This document shows positions 47,301 through 56,737 of a DNA stretch of 64,000 nucleotides, in pieces (the first letter of the stretch is position 1; the number at the start of each line of letters is the position of its first letter). Where the stretch lies: the NCBI GenBank assembly GCA_030248195.1, contig JASAND010011303.1, positions 1 through 64,000 of the forward strand, read 5' to 3'. The notes below the pieces were generated by a model. The model worked only from the letters and a program-made list of their open reading frames with translations. It did no database searches and was not told where the DNA came from. Source of the DNA: Trissonchulus latispiculum. Taxonomy: Eukaryota > Nematoda > Enoplea > Enoplida > Ironidae. Made by a program: the position numbers and the translations under genes.

Positions 47301-48113
47301 ATCTACAAAAGAGCAATTAAAGTGTGGCGAAGTGTCTCACACCGTGCCGACCAGTTTCCTAGCGTTTATGACCAATATACGCTGCCCATTATTATCCGCC
47401 GCGGCTTTCTCAAGAAATAAGATCTATATACATTGAACGTATTTTCTTCGCTATGAACTGGGACTGGACATTAATAAATTTAGTTTTAAATCTACATTGG
47501 TAGTTAATTTTTAAGCTTGTTACGCACAGCTTCAGTTATAATTAATAAGTAATAAACACTGGAAGTACATGTTGACATCTAACAGACAGATTTTTTCAGA
47601 TAGAACCGTGAACGGTGGTAGTATCAGTACCGGCGGAGGAGGAGGAGGAGGCAGCGAAGGTGGAACTGGAGGAGGAGGAGGGGGAGGAAACGGTGGAGGT
47701 ACTGGCGGCGGCGGTTCCAACTGTAAGTAACCACTTGATCCCTGGTACATGTATTAATGTATTTTATTTTTAGTTTCTGTAGTGATATGAGCAGAATTTA
47801 TGTAAAGCGTCCAAGGGAGGCCAAAGGTTGGGTTCCGTTGCATATGTTTGACAACAATGTAAAATGGCTTCTTTCGTCTTTCTCATTAGTATGTACTTGC
47901 TATACAATACCTACTAAATAATTGTCAACCATTGTATTAGTTTAATTATTATTTGCAAGCCATTCCATTCAAATTAATTTGAGTTATCAATTAGTCATTT
48001 TTGTCATATAGTTTTTACCTTTAGGTCAGGATAAATGGGGCTGTGATGGACTGAACAGAAGATTGTGTCCATATTATTATGATATCTGTCCAAGAGCTTG
48101 CGGACGTTGCTAG
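35333..48113 (+). CDS. Secreted astacin-family zinc metalloprotease with ShK domain, complete 11-exon gene
   Basis: Exons: 35333-35396, 37673-37726, 38702-38772, 39575-39662, 40202-40319, 41305-41483, 41827-41893, 42143-42211, 42602-42672, 47600-47722, 48025-48113. All introns are GT-AG, phases agree at every junction, and the sum is 993 nt (330 codons plus stop). Residues 1-18 are a signal peptide. FQGDI (51-55) is the astacin pro-segment motif whose Asp caps the zinc. The catalytic domain runs from about 66 to 260: zinc site HEMMHALGFDH (161-171), the RPDRD box, Met-turn SVMHY (214-218). C133/C153 and C112/C260 match the conserved disulfides. C200 and C203 are extra. Residues 266-300 are mostly Gly, and 302-330 form a six-Cys ShK module. 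An acceptor ends 11 nt before the ATG, and AATAAA lies at 48165. A secreted endopeptidase for matrix or cuticle proteins is the family expectation. Confidence 0.92.
35640..35862 (-). repeat. tRNA-derived SINE-like sequence in astacin intron 1
   Basis: On the minus strand 35860-35790 starts GGCCAGGTGGTGTAGTGGTTAG, with a good A box, an anticodon-like loop CTTACAA and a weak B box (GTGGTTAGAAGCC). Stems are imperfect, so it is not a working tRNA. The sequence downstream on that strand carries no gene. Confidence 0.55.
35927..36937. mobile_element. hAT-like GGCCCG-rich element in astacin intron 1, 1,011 bp
   Basis: Ends AAGGCCTGCA and TGCAGGCCTC are inverted copies. The 8-bp flanks TGTTGCGC and TATTTCGC match at six positions, consistent with an old target duplication. 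CGGCCCGGCCCG tracts lie inside both ends, as in the 3.8-kb element, while the roughly 800-bp middle is AT-rich and non-coding. Confidence 0.5.
38850..39451. mobile_element. Fold-back element with 18-bp perfect ends in astacin intron 3
   Basis: GGATCTTTTGCGCTTTTC at the left is exactly inverted at the right, and the 8-bp ATTGTGTC flanks both sides (38842-38849 and 39452-39459). Most of the 602 bp is palindromic, including AAAAATTT-rich arms and a central TAAGCTTA region. It is the best-preserved of three related copies (17.3, 38.9 and 61.6 kb). The 8-bp duplication fits a hAT-type transposase acting in trans. Confidence 0.8.
40331..40575. mobile_element. 245-bp ACTGAA-repeat MITE in astacin intron 5
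   Basis: Ends TAGTGATGTTTCAGT and ACTGAAACAACACTA are inverted with one mismatch. ATCAAAAC is duplicated on both sides (40323-40330 and 40576-40583). The interior is mainly tandem CTGAAA units. The left duplication starts at position +4 of the intron, directly beside the splice donor of astacin exon 5. Confidence 0.8.
42343..42539. repeat. Second copy of the ACTGAA-repeat MITE, diverged, in astacin intron 8
   Basis: It shares CACTGAAACTGAAACTGAAA, a GTACAGG block and the end GAAACAACACTAT with the 40.3-kb copy. Ends and duplication are degraded. Confidence 0.6.
42864..42975 (+). repeat. 5' LTR, 112 bp
   Basis: Starts TGAAGAAGTC and ends TTTTATCA. No mismatch to the 3' LTR was found by eye. 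This is very short for a Gypsy element. Confidence 0.95.
43022..44404 (+). CDS. gag-protease ORF of the Gypsy element
   Basis: 460 codons, starting 46 nt after the 5' LTR. Residues 1-170 form the capsid-like region. Two CCHC zinc knuckles begin near Cys204 and Cys224 and bind the RNA genome. A retropepsin-type active site DTG lies at 313-315, with the LLGR flap-end motif near 381. The frame continues into the start of reverse transcriptase sequence and ends at a TGA caused by a frame change near 44400. Gag and protease themselves look intact. The middle of gag resembles the inverted fragment at 32.4-32.9 kb. Confidence 0.85.
   Translation: MANYLGTLDSFSPETERWTSYTDRLNQFFVANDVVDDNKKKAIFLTAVGATTYAILENLVAPRKPYDFDLAELQEKLRNHFEPTPLKMTERYKFYHRKQLDGESVTDFLAELRSLSAKCQFGDFLEEILCDIFVFGLRNQAIMKRLLAEKNLTAQRAYDFAKTMEFSEKGTTEIQSKSLTVNAIKQQTRNLKSSEFARQSPSNCYRCNGTGHWSNNCRYKEYLCHNCGKKGHLAFACKAQQRAPAAKKDFRKVPASVKKPQRNYWIHESDDKELSEDDEDESPIYHIFSVHSRSTPLTADCHINGVKINMQIDTGAAVTILPYRLIKSRLPGLQMRNTNVRLKGYNGHNIPVSGEAVVNVLYNGQQYDNMHVVITKDSKGPPLLGRNWLQKIKLNWADINLVRDRTADENFLKSRISALCQEFKELFTPGLGKVKGEPAKIRVHPDSKPKFFRSRPIPFP
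44448..46698 (+). pseudogene. pol of the Gypsy element: deleted reverse transcriptase, RNase H, integrase
   Basis: Three frames carry the remains. At 44448-44645 the first reverse transcriptase blocks are present. At about 44645-44690 the catalytic core with the YxDD box is missing and the frame shifts. From 44774 to 46378 a 534-codon frame holds the thumb and connection region, RNase H (ACDDSSFG near Asp72, TDHQPL near Asp139), and integrase with an HH-CC zinc domain (His297, His300, Cys330, Cys333) and catalytic D362, D416, E452 (D-x35-E). A last shift near 46365 moves the C-terminal chain to 46360-46698. Integrase and RNase H are otherwise well kept. Confidence 0.9.
46738..46849 (+). repeat. 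3' LTR, 112 bp
   Basis: Same sequence as the 5' LTR, preceded by the purine tract at 46722-46737 and followed by the GGTTT duplication. Confidence 0.95.
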
Positions 48114-48164
48114 CTGGTGCTAGCTTGATGTTAGTTAGCTGGTACTATGTGTCAATGATTGATA

Positions 48165-48170
48165 AATAAA
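48165..48170 (+). terminator. Poly(A) signal of the astacin gene
   Basis: AATAAA, 52 nt after the stop codon. Confidence 0.6.
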
Positions 48171-48737
48171 GCAAATTATTGTGTAGTGCAAGTATGAATG
48201 ACTTGAAATCGACGTCCGTTGGACCAGAAAAGTCTCAAAGAGTTATTTTGAATGTATCAGCCCATATTCAAAGGAATCCTCTTATTTAGAAATGTCCGTA
48301 GCGGTTAAAGTTTGTGTAAATATGGATAATAGATCTTTTCTGGCTTCATCTTCTTTTTCTCCTTCACAGACTTTTTTCTTGTAAAACAATAAAAACGAAA
48401 TTACTTGAGAGTATGTACTCCTGAATCTGCACATGCCATATTGAACAAAACTAATGCACAACTAAAACTGCACAGCTCAAGATTGATTGATTAGTTTTGT
48501 TTGGTTTGCCTCGCAATTTATTAGCTCTAGTTTTGAGGAGATCAAGATAGAAGTCCCCAATTCTGAATTTTTTCAAGTGTCTGAGACATCTTAGGAAGAT
48601 TTTGCCAATAAAAATATCACACGGTTTCAATTCATAGTAGAATTTCGAAATGTACTCGAAACCATAGCTGAAGTGGAAGGACGCAGTCATGCTCCCATCA
48701 AGAACCAAATATCATGCATTTATTTAACTAATTTTTT

Positions 48738-48928
48738 ATAGAATTTGTCAAATTGAAGGCAGGTTTGTTAGCGATGAGGACAAGAAAAAACAAGCTATCA
48801 ATATCTTTATCGTGTCTCTGACGTCATCTGTTCATGAATATGCTCTAAATTGGGAATGGGAAGTTGGAAAAGTTTGGACCAAAGCTTTGAGGTTGGTAGA
48901 GACTTACAAACTTTCGTCAAACCTTTAG
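48738..48928 (+). pseudogene. Short gag-like fragment
   Basis: About 63 open codons with FVSDEDKKKQAINIFIVSL, EYALNWEW and KALRLVETY. This is the pattern of a retrotransposon capsid N-terminal region, like positions 30-90 of the gag at 43 kb. No start, LTR or downstream domain is present. Confidence 0.45.
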
Positions 48929-48929
48929 C

Positions 48930-50165
48930 ACTGAGCTATTCTTGGACGCACTCTCTTAAAAGTTTGACTAATGCCGCGTCTAAAGTTAGATATACCCCCT
49001 AAATAAAGTGTTGGTCATTGAGCTAGCAAGCTTTCATAGGATAGCTTTACGCTAACTTAGACCCTTCTCCCTTTTTAAGCTTTAACTCATCCTTGAATGA
49101 CTTATACTGCCCTTAGCTTACATCGATTGGTAGAAGCTTTTAAGCTGGCTTTTTGACACTGTGTTGGCCCTGCTTTTCGGGAAACTTGAAAGTTTTGAAT
49201 CAGATTCTAGAAAGACTAAACCCAAAACGTTTCAAGACTCTTCTTGTAAATAGCCAGCTCATCGTCAAAATCCAAACTACTTTCAGCTTTGTTAAGGGTT
49301 ATTAATCTGAAAATTTTTGGAGCTGCTGCACTCGTTCTTTTATCACGTATATTTATTTATCATCCTTAATCAATTGGGTTCAATTAAATTTAATTGCGTA
49401 AAATCATTATTAGTAATGTGTATCTGTAGATGTACATTAACAGCTGATTTTATCAATACAGACAAGCAGAACTCAGGATAAACTTAATTTCTATTATTTT
49501 TCATAATACACTTGGGCTTCCCCTCTGGCTAATTATCTCGGAAAGACATTCCCGAGACCGGATGAAAGCGTTCGGGACGTCTGCGAGGTATGGTTTAACG
49601 ACGCACTGTTTTGTAGATGGACGGAAATGGCGGCGGTAGGAAGGTGAGCATTCAGCGATCCGGCCATCCAATATATTACGTGAGACCAACCGTCGCCGTC
49701 GATTGGGACCATTTTGTAGTCGGACAAAAGAAAAAGACAAAGCTTTGTAGCCCTATAATCTTGATTTTCGGTTTCGAAAATCTAGACCGGACTTTGGATA
49801 AGTGATTCTTTTTGCACCCTACGAAGTCATCGACTTTTAAATATTGGCTTCCATCTTTGTCAGTAAAACACCACTTGGTGATCGGTTTTCTATCGACTAT
49901 CGACGCAGAACTCAGAATAACTTTTTTATAATAATACTTTATATATTTTTATAATATATACTTAGATTAGTATAAGTTTGTTATCTCTAAAATGCATTTC
50001 TTTAATTTTGCAAAAATCATAGTATTAATTTAGTGTGTTACTTCCTGCATTAATATTTCAAATCCTTATTGTCAGCAATATCCAGACTCTTTCTGGAGTG
50101 ATAGGAACAAATTAGTTTGAGTTAGCTAGCAGTGTACTTCAACTTTGGTAACTTTAGTCTTGCAA
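48930..50165. other. Stretch without a supported gene
   Basis: Overlapping open frames on both strands at 49501-49805 have no recognised domain. The rest is AT-rich and non-coding. Confidence 0.35.
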
Positions 50166-50171
50166 ATGTAG

Positions 50172-50883
50172 GTGCTTCCTAAACTGCGGCCCGGCCCGGC
50201 CCAAATTGCCTAAAATGCGGCCCCATGTTAGATTTTAAAAATACACTAGAATTGGATTTTTGGGCCGCAAACAGCCTAAAGTGCGGCCCTAGGCCGCAAA
50301 CTTCCTGAACTGCGGCCCGTCATCCTTGGCCGCAGTTCAGGAAGTTTGCGGCCTAGGGCCTAAACTGCAACCCGAACTGTTTCTGGGCCGCAAAATGCCT
50401 AAAATGCGGCCCGCACTGTCTTTGGGCTGCAAAATGCCTAAACTGCGGACCGAACTGTTTTTGGGCCGCAAACTCCCTAAGCTGCGGCCCGAACTGTCTT
50501 TGGGCCGGAAAATGCCTAAAATGCGGCCAGAACTGTCTTTGGGCCGCACCGCAAGCTGCCTAAAATGCGGCTCCAACATTTTGTTTCCTGCTGGGGGGGG
50601 CATAGTTTGGGGATTAGGGGTATCTTCCCAACTTATTTGGCCAGATCCTCCATATTTGGTGACATACCCTCCCCCCAAGTCTCCGCTACCCCCTCGAACT
50701 CCCTCCTCAGCCCTTTTTGGAGCTAACAACTAAATAAAGTTGGCTAAAAAGTAGTAATGTTTTGAAAATAACTGAGTAAGAGTAAAAGAAGAACCACGAC
50801 AAGACTCAGTGTTCTTCCTAATTTCAATGCATTTCTGCGCTGGAATCTTTTGAAAACTGATGTCAACTTTTTGTCAAGCAAAA
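50172..50883 (+). repeat. GCGGCCC tandem-repeat element, copy 1
   Basis: Starts GCTTCCTAAACTGCGGCCC and contains at least six degenerate units of about 45 bp built from GCGGCCCGAACTGTTTTTGG and GCCGCAAAATGCCTAAA. A C-rich block (50640-50730) and a 150-bp tail ending at TCAAGCAAAAG follow. The copy at 56.74-58.34 kb is inverted. The Lys/Arg-rich open frames across the array are products of the repeat. Confidence 0.7.
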
Positions 50884-52593
50884 GGTGGGTCAAAAAATGA
50901 TAGTAAGTTCTATTCTTCACATAAATCAGCAATATGTAATGGAAAAAGCTAAGTGAAACTCAAAAATGACAGAGCAAGCTCAGTTTGTTATCGATTGTGA
51001 TTCTCGATCGAATTGTTTGATGCCTTGATTATGAGTGATGTGCCTGTAAGATCCTAACGTGACCAATGAAACGTCCAAGCAAATGTATGAAAATATTTGT
51101 CATTTAACTACCAGAGTTGCCAGTCAGTCTAAAACACTCAGAAATTCACAATTCGGGACATAGGTTCTAGCGCAAATAGGAGAATAATGTTAGAAGTAGC
51201 ACTATGACCCACTCAAATGACGCAAAACGGAATAGAACTTCAGCAGAATGCAGCTTGATAAGTGTTAAGTAGGTTACCAATTAATAATGGAGGGGTCGTT
51301 ACCCTTCCCGGGTCAGTAATAGGCCCTATCATTGCTCTTATTGCATAATGGAGGAGTCGGTACTCTTCCCAGGCCACGAATAAGGCCTCTCGTTGTCCAG
51401 AAGCTCTTCAAAATTCGATTACAACAGCTTGAAATTATCAAAGAAAATGGGTGCAAAGAAAGATGTTGCGAAATAACCAGTAATTTAACCGGAGAATTCG
51501 AGTTTAAAACGTTTTTACATTGTCAGTAAGCGCAAATATTGGAAGATGGGTTAATAAATGGTCATAATTTGCTCGTTAATAGCACAGGATAACGTTAATT
51601 TGTGTTAGTAAGTGTTCTTAGGCACAAACTGCAATAATTAGGTAGTAATTAGTTAAATTGTGAGATTTTTAACAAAAATACACGTTAGGCTTATCTGAAA
51701 AGCAATTCTTTTCTGATTCCGAAAATCCAAACCCGGTCTTTTAACTCCCAATATTGCGAAAGATATAAGTAAAAGAAGTTTTGACTAGTTCCGTTTTAAT
51801 TTCGTAATATTGGCCTTTTTGTGACCTTTATATTAACAAGGCGTAACAATTGCGTGTGGTTACGCCCATTCATGTTTTCATTCATTCCATTGAGCCTCTG
51901 TTGGCTCTCTTCCAGCAAAGACTTGCCTCGCAGAGAAAGAGTTAGTATACACCTTTAGGTATAGTAATACGGACGGAGGAGGGCTTAACTCCCTCCCAAA
52001 TAAATAAAATACAATGAAATTGGTCAGTCTTAGGTAGTTTCGTACGTAGAATAATAATATTTGATTTTTAGTTTACAGAAAAATACGTAATTCCTTGTAT
52101 GCACATTTTTTGCGCAACAATTGCCCTCTTGAGTCACTTACTGGAAACATAGAAGTTCCAGCGAGGGAGAGCAATTGTTGCTAGGATTAACGAGCGGCTT
52201 CTCTTGTCTTCGGCTGAAAGGTCATGCCCAACAGGAAAGAAAGGGTCTTGGAAACAAGGAAACGCTCCAATATAATAAATACAAAATTCATTAAATAATT
52301 TAGTCAAGTTAGCACTTAATATTTGGTTTTTTATAATCGGCCCCGAGAGGCCTTCATTTTGTACAATTTTGTTTTCCAATTCACGAAAACTAATTTTTAA
52401 GTCAACAATTTCCCTTTTGGTTACCTTTACTTGTTAACCAGAACGTCTGCAAAGTTTCCTAAAATTCAGCTTGGGAAATTCATCAAAAAGGGGTCAGTTG
52501 GAGGGTCATAATTCCTTTTTCTCATTAATCTCCCCTCCAACCGACCAGCCGCCTCGCCAGCCCGCGTCGGGCACACGCTTTAAGATAGGGAGC

Positions 52594-52611
52594 TTCCAGA
52601 AAATTCTGGAA
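52594..52611. promoter_or_regulatory. Four-unit heat-shock element in the large element, copy 2
   Basis: TTC, GAA, TTC and GAA at exact 5-bp spacing, 105 bp from the palindrome at 52716-52729. Copy 1 has six units 108 bp from its own palindrome. The spacing and triplets are kept although the intervening bases differ between copies. Confidence 0.65.
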
Positions 52612-54519
52612 GCTCCACCCAAAGTCAAAGGAAATCCGACAAAGGCAGTGAGCTGTCAGACTCCTGTCAGCTCACTGGAAATTTCAAAAACTTAGTCAGT
52701 GTTCGTCTGAGTTTTGGCCGAGAGCGGCCGTGTTTCCTCTCTTCAGCAGTGCACTTTCCCGTTGTACCAACGATTTGGCCGGGAATAAAAAGTGCACTTA
52801 GGACACGAGTTAGGGCCTCTTCTGACCCACACAGGTCAGAAGGGATGAGCTGAGCTTACACGACGAACACCACACGTTGAGGGCCATATGAGCGCATTAT
52901 GGTCGGCAGATTCGCACAATTAGGAACGCATTGTTAGGAACTTTCAGGAGGCCCTTTTGGCTTATTTTTCTTCCTTTATTCGCCTTTGGGCCACAATTTT
53001 AATCAGCGAATTGGAACCAAGCCACGGTCTAGTTGGCCCTAATTTTTAGGAGGGGCTTTATGCCCAATTTTTACCTTTTTCTCATTTTTCGGGGTTTTGT
53101 AGAAGAATTGGGATTTTTGAGTGGGGACCCTCCCCTGAGCTGAGTTTAGGAGGTCCCTTGGTTACGGCCTCAAATTAGATCTGAGCTAAATTAGGGATTA
53201 ATTCTCCCCACAGCCGGCTTAGGAATTGCCGGCCGTAATTGCAGAAATAGGCGCTATTGAAGCAAAATATATCGTCTGTAATTGTAAATCGTAGTTTTGT
53301 GTAGGTCGGCTACCAAACTTAATAGGAATTAAAACCTGAATCGCTTTTAACTATTAATTATCAGGTTGTTTTAGGGGGAATGGCCGGCTTCCCCGAAGTT
53401 AATTTAATAAAATAAAACTGTCCTTAGCGGAACTTGTGTGTGTGGTTTTGTTTTCTAATAATAGTTGCCTGAGCAATTATTACTCGGTTTGCTTTCCAAG
53501 AGGTTGTCAAAGTTCCAAAATTCGTAGTCTCTGTCAAACTTACAAAGTTCATGAATTTCAAAATAAAAACGGAAGTTAGTCAATGTCAGAATTAGAACAA
53601 AAATGTGCATACAATAAGTAGTTAAGTTTTGTTAAGGAGTAGCTAGGATTTGTTGTGCTTGTATAAATTGTACGAGTAAATGTTGACGTGATTGCAATCG
53701 TGTGAATGTGATCCCCAAATTTACGTAAGCGGCTCCTTGGGTAAACCCCTCTTGAGTTGCGAGGTTCCAAGAGTAGCCCCATTTCGAGAGTGTGATTTAT
53801 AGACCGAAATTGGGTAGTTGTGAGTGTGAATGAGGGCATACCATGTAAACCCCCTTTTTGTCTGATAAGGGTCTTGGGACTGCCAGAATGAATGGGTAAA
53901 TATTCAGATACTAGGCAGGAATTGGGCCAAGTTGAGTAGCAATTTGGCCCCTAACTGTAAATAATTAGGGTTCATTCAAAACTTGGCTGCTAGTTTGACG
54001 CGAAAAGGCTGCTTTTGGAATGAATGTTGTGCGAATTCTGCAAGGAAACGGTGGGCTGTTCTGTGGTTTAGAATGGGTTTGCAGCCTAGGGTCACGGGGA
54101 CCCCGAATTAGGACTGTAAATATGTTGGGTTTCCGGTCATCCGTGTAGGTAGCCCTGCGATTAGGGGACGGATGAGCCGCATTCATGGAATCCAGGACCA
54201 GCCAAATCAGAACTATAACAGGAGTAAGGCACAAAACAGCATGGTGTTCGCTGCAATTCAGTATTAGTAGTAGTAGCGAGTAGCGGACTAATAGGTCATC
54301 TAGTTTTAATCTAGAAACTAATGCTAGTTTTGTTGTGTTGGTAACTTGTTAGTCGGATAGTGTCTAGTCGGTGTAGTTAGTTCCGGCTAAGGATAAGCGT
54401 ATTATTTGTCTTAGTTAAAACGGTTATTGTTTCGCAACGTCGAATACTCAAAATCAAGCCAGTTGTAATGCCAGTTTAAAATGGCAAAAGAATAAACCAA
54501 ACTAAAAGAAAAGAAATAA

Positions 54520-54591
54520 ACCCGTGCTGAGACTTGAACTCAGGGCCTTCGGCGGCCTGGGCCGATGCTCATCCATTGAGCCACAACGGGT
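54520..54591 (-). repeat. tRNA-like sequence inside large element copy 2
   Basis: On the minus strand: acceptor ACCCGT/ACGGGT, D arm GCTC/GAGC, anticodon stem TCGGC/GCCGA with loop CCAGGCC, and T arm CTGAG/CTCAG with loop TTCAAGT. The D arm is offset by one base and position 33 is C rather than T, so a working tRNA (the anticodon would be AGG, Pro) is unlikely. It is read as a tRNA-derived sequence or pseudogene. Confidence 0.5.
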
Positions 54592-55962
54592 TATGATTAG
54601 AACTAGTTCCAGCTAGCTTATGTACCGTAGCAATTTGGCAACCCAGCACGTGTGCGTTTGAGCTAATGCACTATATGTACAAATTACGCATATGTGGACA
54701 CAAACTTTGATAACGATTTTCTCTTCAACAGCTGAACGGTTTGATCTGTTTCGAAAAGGAAAATGTTCAACTCTTCAAACTCTACAAAATGATATAATTT
54801 TTACCCATTTGGCCCATTTGGTGACAAGAAGTTACTAGAAGCGGTTAACATTGTCAGAAAGGCAATAACCAACAATTTTGAGTCATTTCGTCAATTTACG
54901 AGCTCAAATGGGGCCCAAAATGCACATTTTGGGCCTGGCAAGCAAAAGAACGAGTAATGGTTGCTGGGTTCGATTCCCGCACCATAATTTTGTACTAATG
55001 GGTTTTAACCCATTTGATTCAGGTGCGCGGATCGTCTCCAGTTCGGAATCAGAGTCAGTGAGCTAGTCAGACTTGGATCAGTCAGTGGAAGTGCTTAATC
55101 CAGGAGCTTTGGTCAGAATCAGTATTGTTGGTAGATTATTGGATCCGGAAGTGATCCCAGATTTGGATTATCAGTCAGACTTATGTGGAGCCTAGTCACT
55201 GTAGGTACCTTGTGGTCTTAGAGCATAACTAAGGTCGAAATCAGAGACGAATCCTGCCGGCGCTTGACATCAATTGGGCAAACTGTAGAGAGGAATTTAG
55301 CATTCAAAAAATCACTCGCTAATTCGATTCGGAAAATGTACAACCTTATCCAGTTCAACCTTTTCACCTCCGGGGCTCAGTCCCCTTTGTCTCTGGCTTG
55401 AGCTTAGGTAGCAGCCAGAAGTTCATAGTATCTTGATAACGGAAGAGCTCGAAGAAGAACTATCTCTCGAACTTTGTATTTCGTGTTAAATTTCATTAAT
55501 CAGAAATAAGTAAGGCAGAACCAGGAATTCCCCCGTTTCATTACTTCCTCAAAAGGACATTTCCGTACAGTAACCCTGTCTAGGTGTTGGAGCGGACCTT
55601 CAGGAAAGCAGTGTCCAACATTCGGGGACTCACCCATAGTCCGACCCCAGGTTTATCTTAGTAAATATTTGCTGATTTGTAGTTTTATTGATTTGTAGTT
55701 TGGTAATCCGTTTTGTAAGGACGGATAAAGAGTCGCACAGCACAAGCATATAGGCGCACGATAAAGCATATAGGTGCTAAGTAGCAGAGTATCGGAGACA
55801 GTGTAATAATTAGGTAACTGATACCAAGTTAGAGAAAGAGAAGAAGAAGAGGTACCGCTAAAGCTAAAACTTGTCCCTAAAACACATATAAACTGGGTAA
55901 TATTATCCTAAATTAGGATCATATTAATAGACTGCTAAAGACGGTAACTGGCAACTCTGGTA

Positions 55963-56160
55963 CAGTAACTGAACACTGTACTGAACGGTATTTGTATCTG
56001 TTTTTGCACAGCTTGTAACGATCCCTAGTAATAACGCTTGTTGTATATTAATTGTCATAATTTTAGAGTGTACCTATCATAATTGTATTAATCCTAATAA
56101 ATAGCTGGCGTGTCAAACTCAGAATCTTAGTGTTGTGTAAAGTGGCGCGATTGTCTTCTG
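55963..56160 (+). repeat. LTR-like end with TGGCGC primer-binding site
   Basis: AATAAA near 56097 and a terminal segment are followed by AGTGGCGCGATTG near 56144, matching the start of the primer-binding sites at 42976 and 33051. The large element at 51.1-56.0 kb may have inserted into this LTR. No gag follows, only about 370 bp of leader-like sequence. Confidence 0.35.
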
Positions 56161-56529
56161 AAACCAGGCGCGATTGCCATACAAAGAATCCATCACAAGA
56201 ATTGGATCAGGACTGATCAAGGTAAGTTCTGTTCAGAGATTGGAGGATTCATCATCAATCCGGCGATCAAGTCAAAGCAAGTGCTGACCCTTCCTGCTGA
56301 TCTGCTGGAAACCAGTGCATCAAACGAACTCACAGCGAAGACCCCGACAAAGGTTGGCCGCAGGGAATCTCTGATTTTGGAACACCACCTTTCGGAGATC
56401 CGGTGCCTAAGTCTGCTTCGATAAGTGGACGTGCTAACCTTCCGTGTGATCAAGTCTAAAGTGGATCGAGATTCAGATCTCACTGACTTCATTACAAATA
56501 TCATTTGATCAAAATTTTGCTGTATTCAA

Positions 56530-56632
56530 AGTAGTGTTGTTTTGTTGTTTCAGTAACCGATTTTAGTTTCAGTTTCAGTTTCAGTCGGCGGTCCAAGACG
56601 GTTTCAGTTTCAGTTTCAGTTTATTCGAAAAA
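56530..56632. repeat. Partial ACTGAA-repeat MITE, inverted
   Basis: TAGTGTTGTTTTGTTGTTTCAG followed by TTTCAG arrays is the end structure of the 40.3-kb MITE. The other end is missing. Confidence 0.6.
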
Positions 56633-56737
56633 CTGCAGATTCTAGCGTTGAGACATACTATAATGCATAAATTTATGGTTATTTATACAACTTCCACTGC
56701 AGAGTATTAACGAAAAAACCGCTTATGAAAAAAACTT

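Larger units (their letters stand above)
51111..55960. mobile_element. Large TA-flanked TIR element, 4,850 bp, copy 2 (inverted relative to copy 1)
   Basis: Ends CCAGAGTTGCCAGT and ACTGGCAACTCTGG are exact inverses, with TA on both sides (51109-51110 and 55961-55962). Read from its right end, it repeats the block order of the 20.1-kb element: a GGTTCGATTCCCGCACC/GGGTTTTAACCC segment near 54957-55025, a 20-nt identical block at 54085-54104, GGAATGGCCGGC near 53380, GAGTGGGGACC near 53119, the palindrome GGCCGAGAGCGGCC at 52716-52729 and an HSE array at 52594-52611. No transposase-like open frame was found. Confidence 0.75.

Noticed and set aside
47532..47750. Pro-rich minus-strand frame
   Set aside because: Antisense shadow of the glycine-rich astacin exon, which has splice and phase support.
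50326..50733. Frames of 135 and 130 codons with repeating KMPK.RPELSLGR-type units, and similar frames at 57913-58264
   Set aside because: Open on both strands only because the tandem unit has no stop. Unit length and composition explain them.
54520..54591. Working tRNA-Pro gene
   Set aside because: C at position 33, an offset D arm and a mismatched seventh acceptor pair. Kept only as a tRNA-like repeat.
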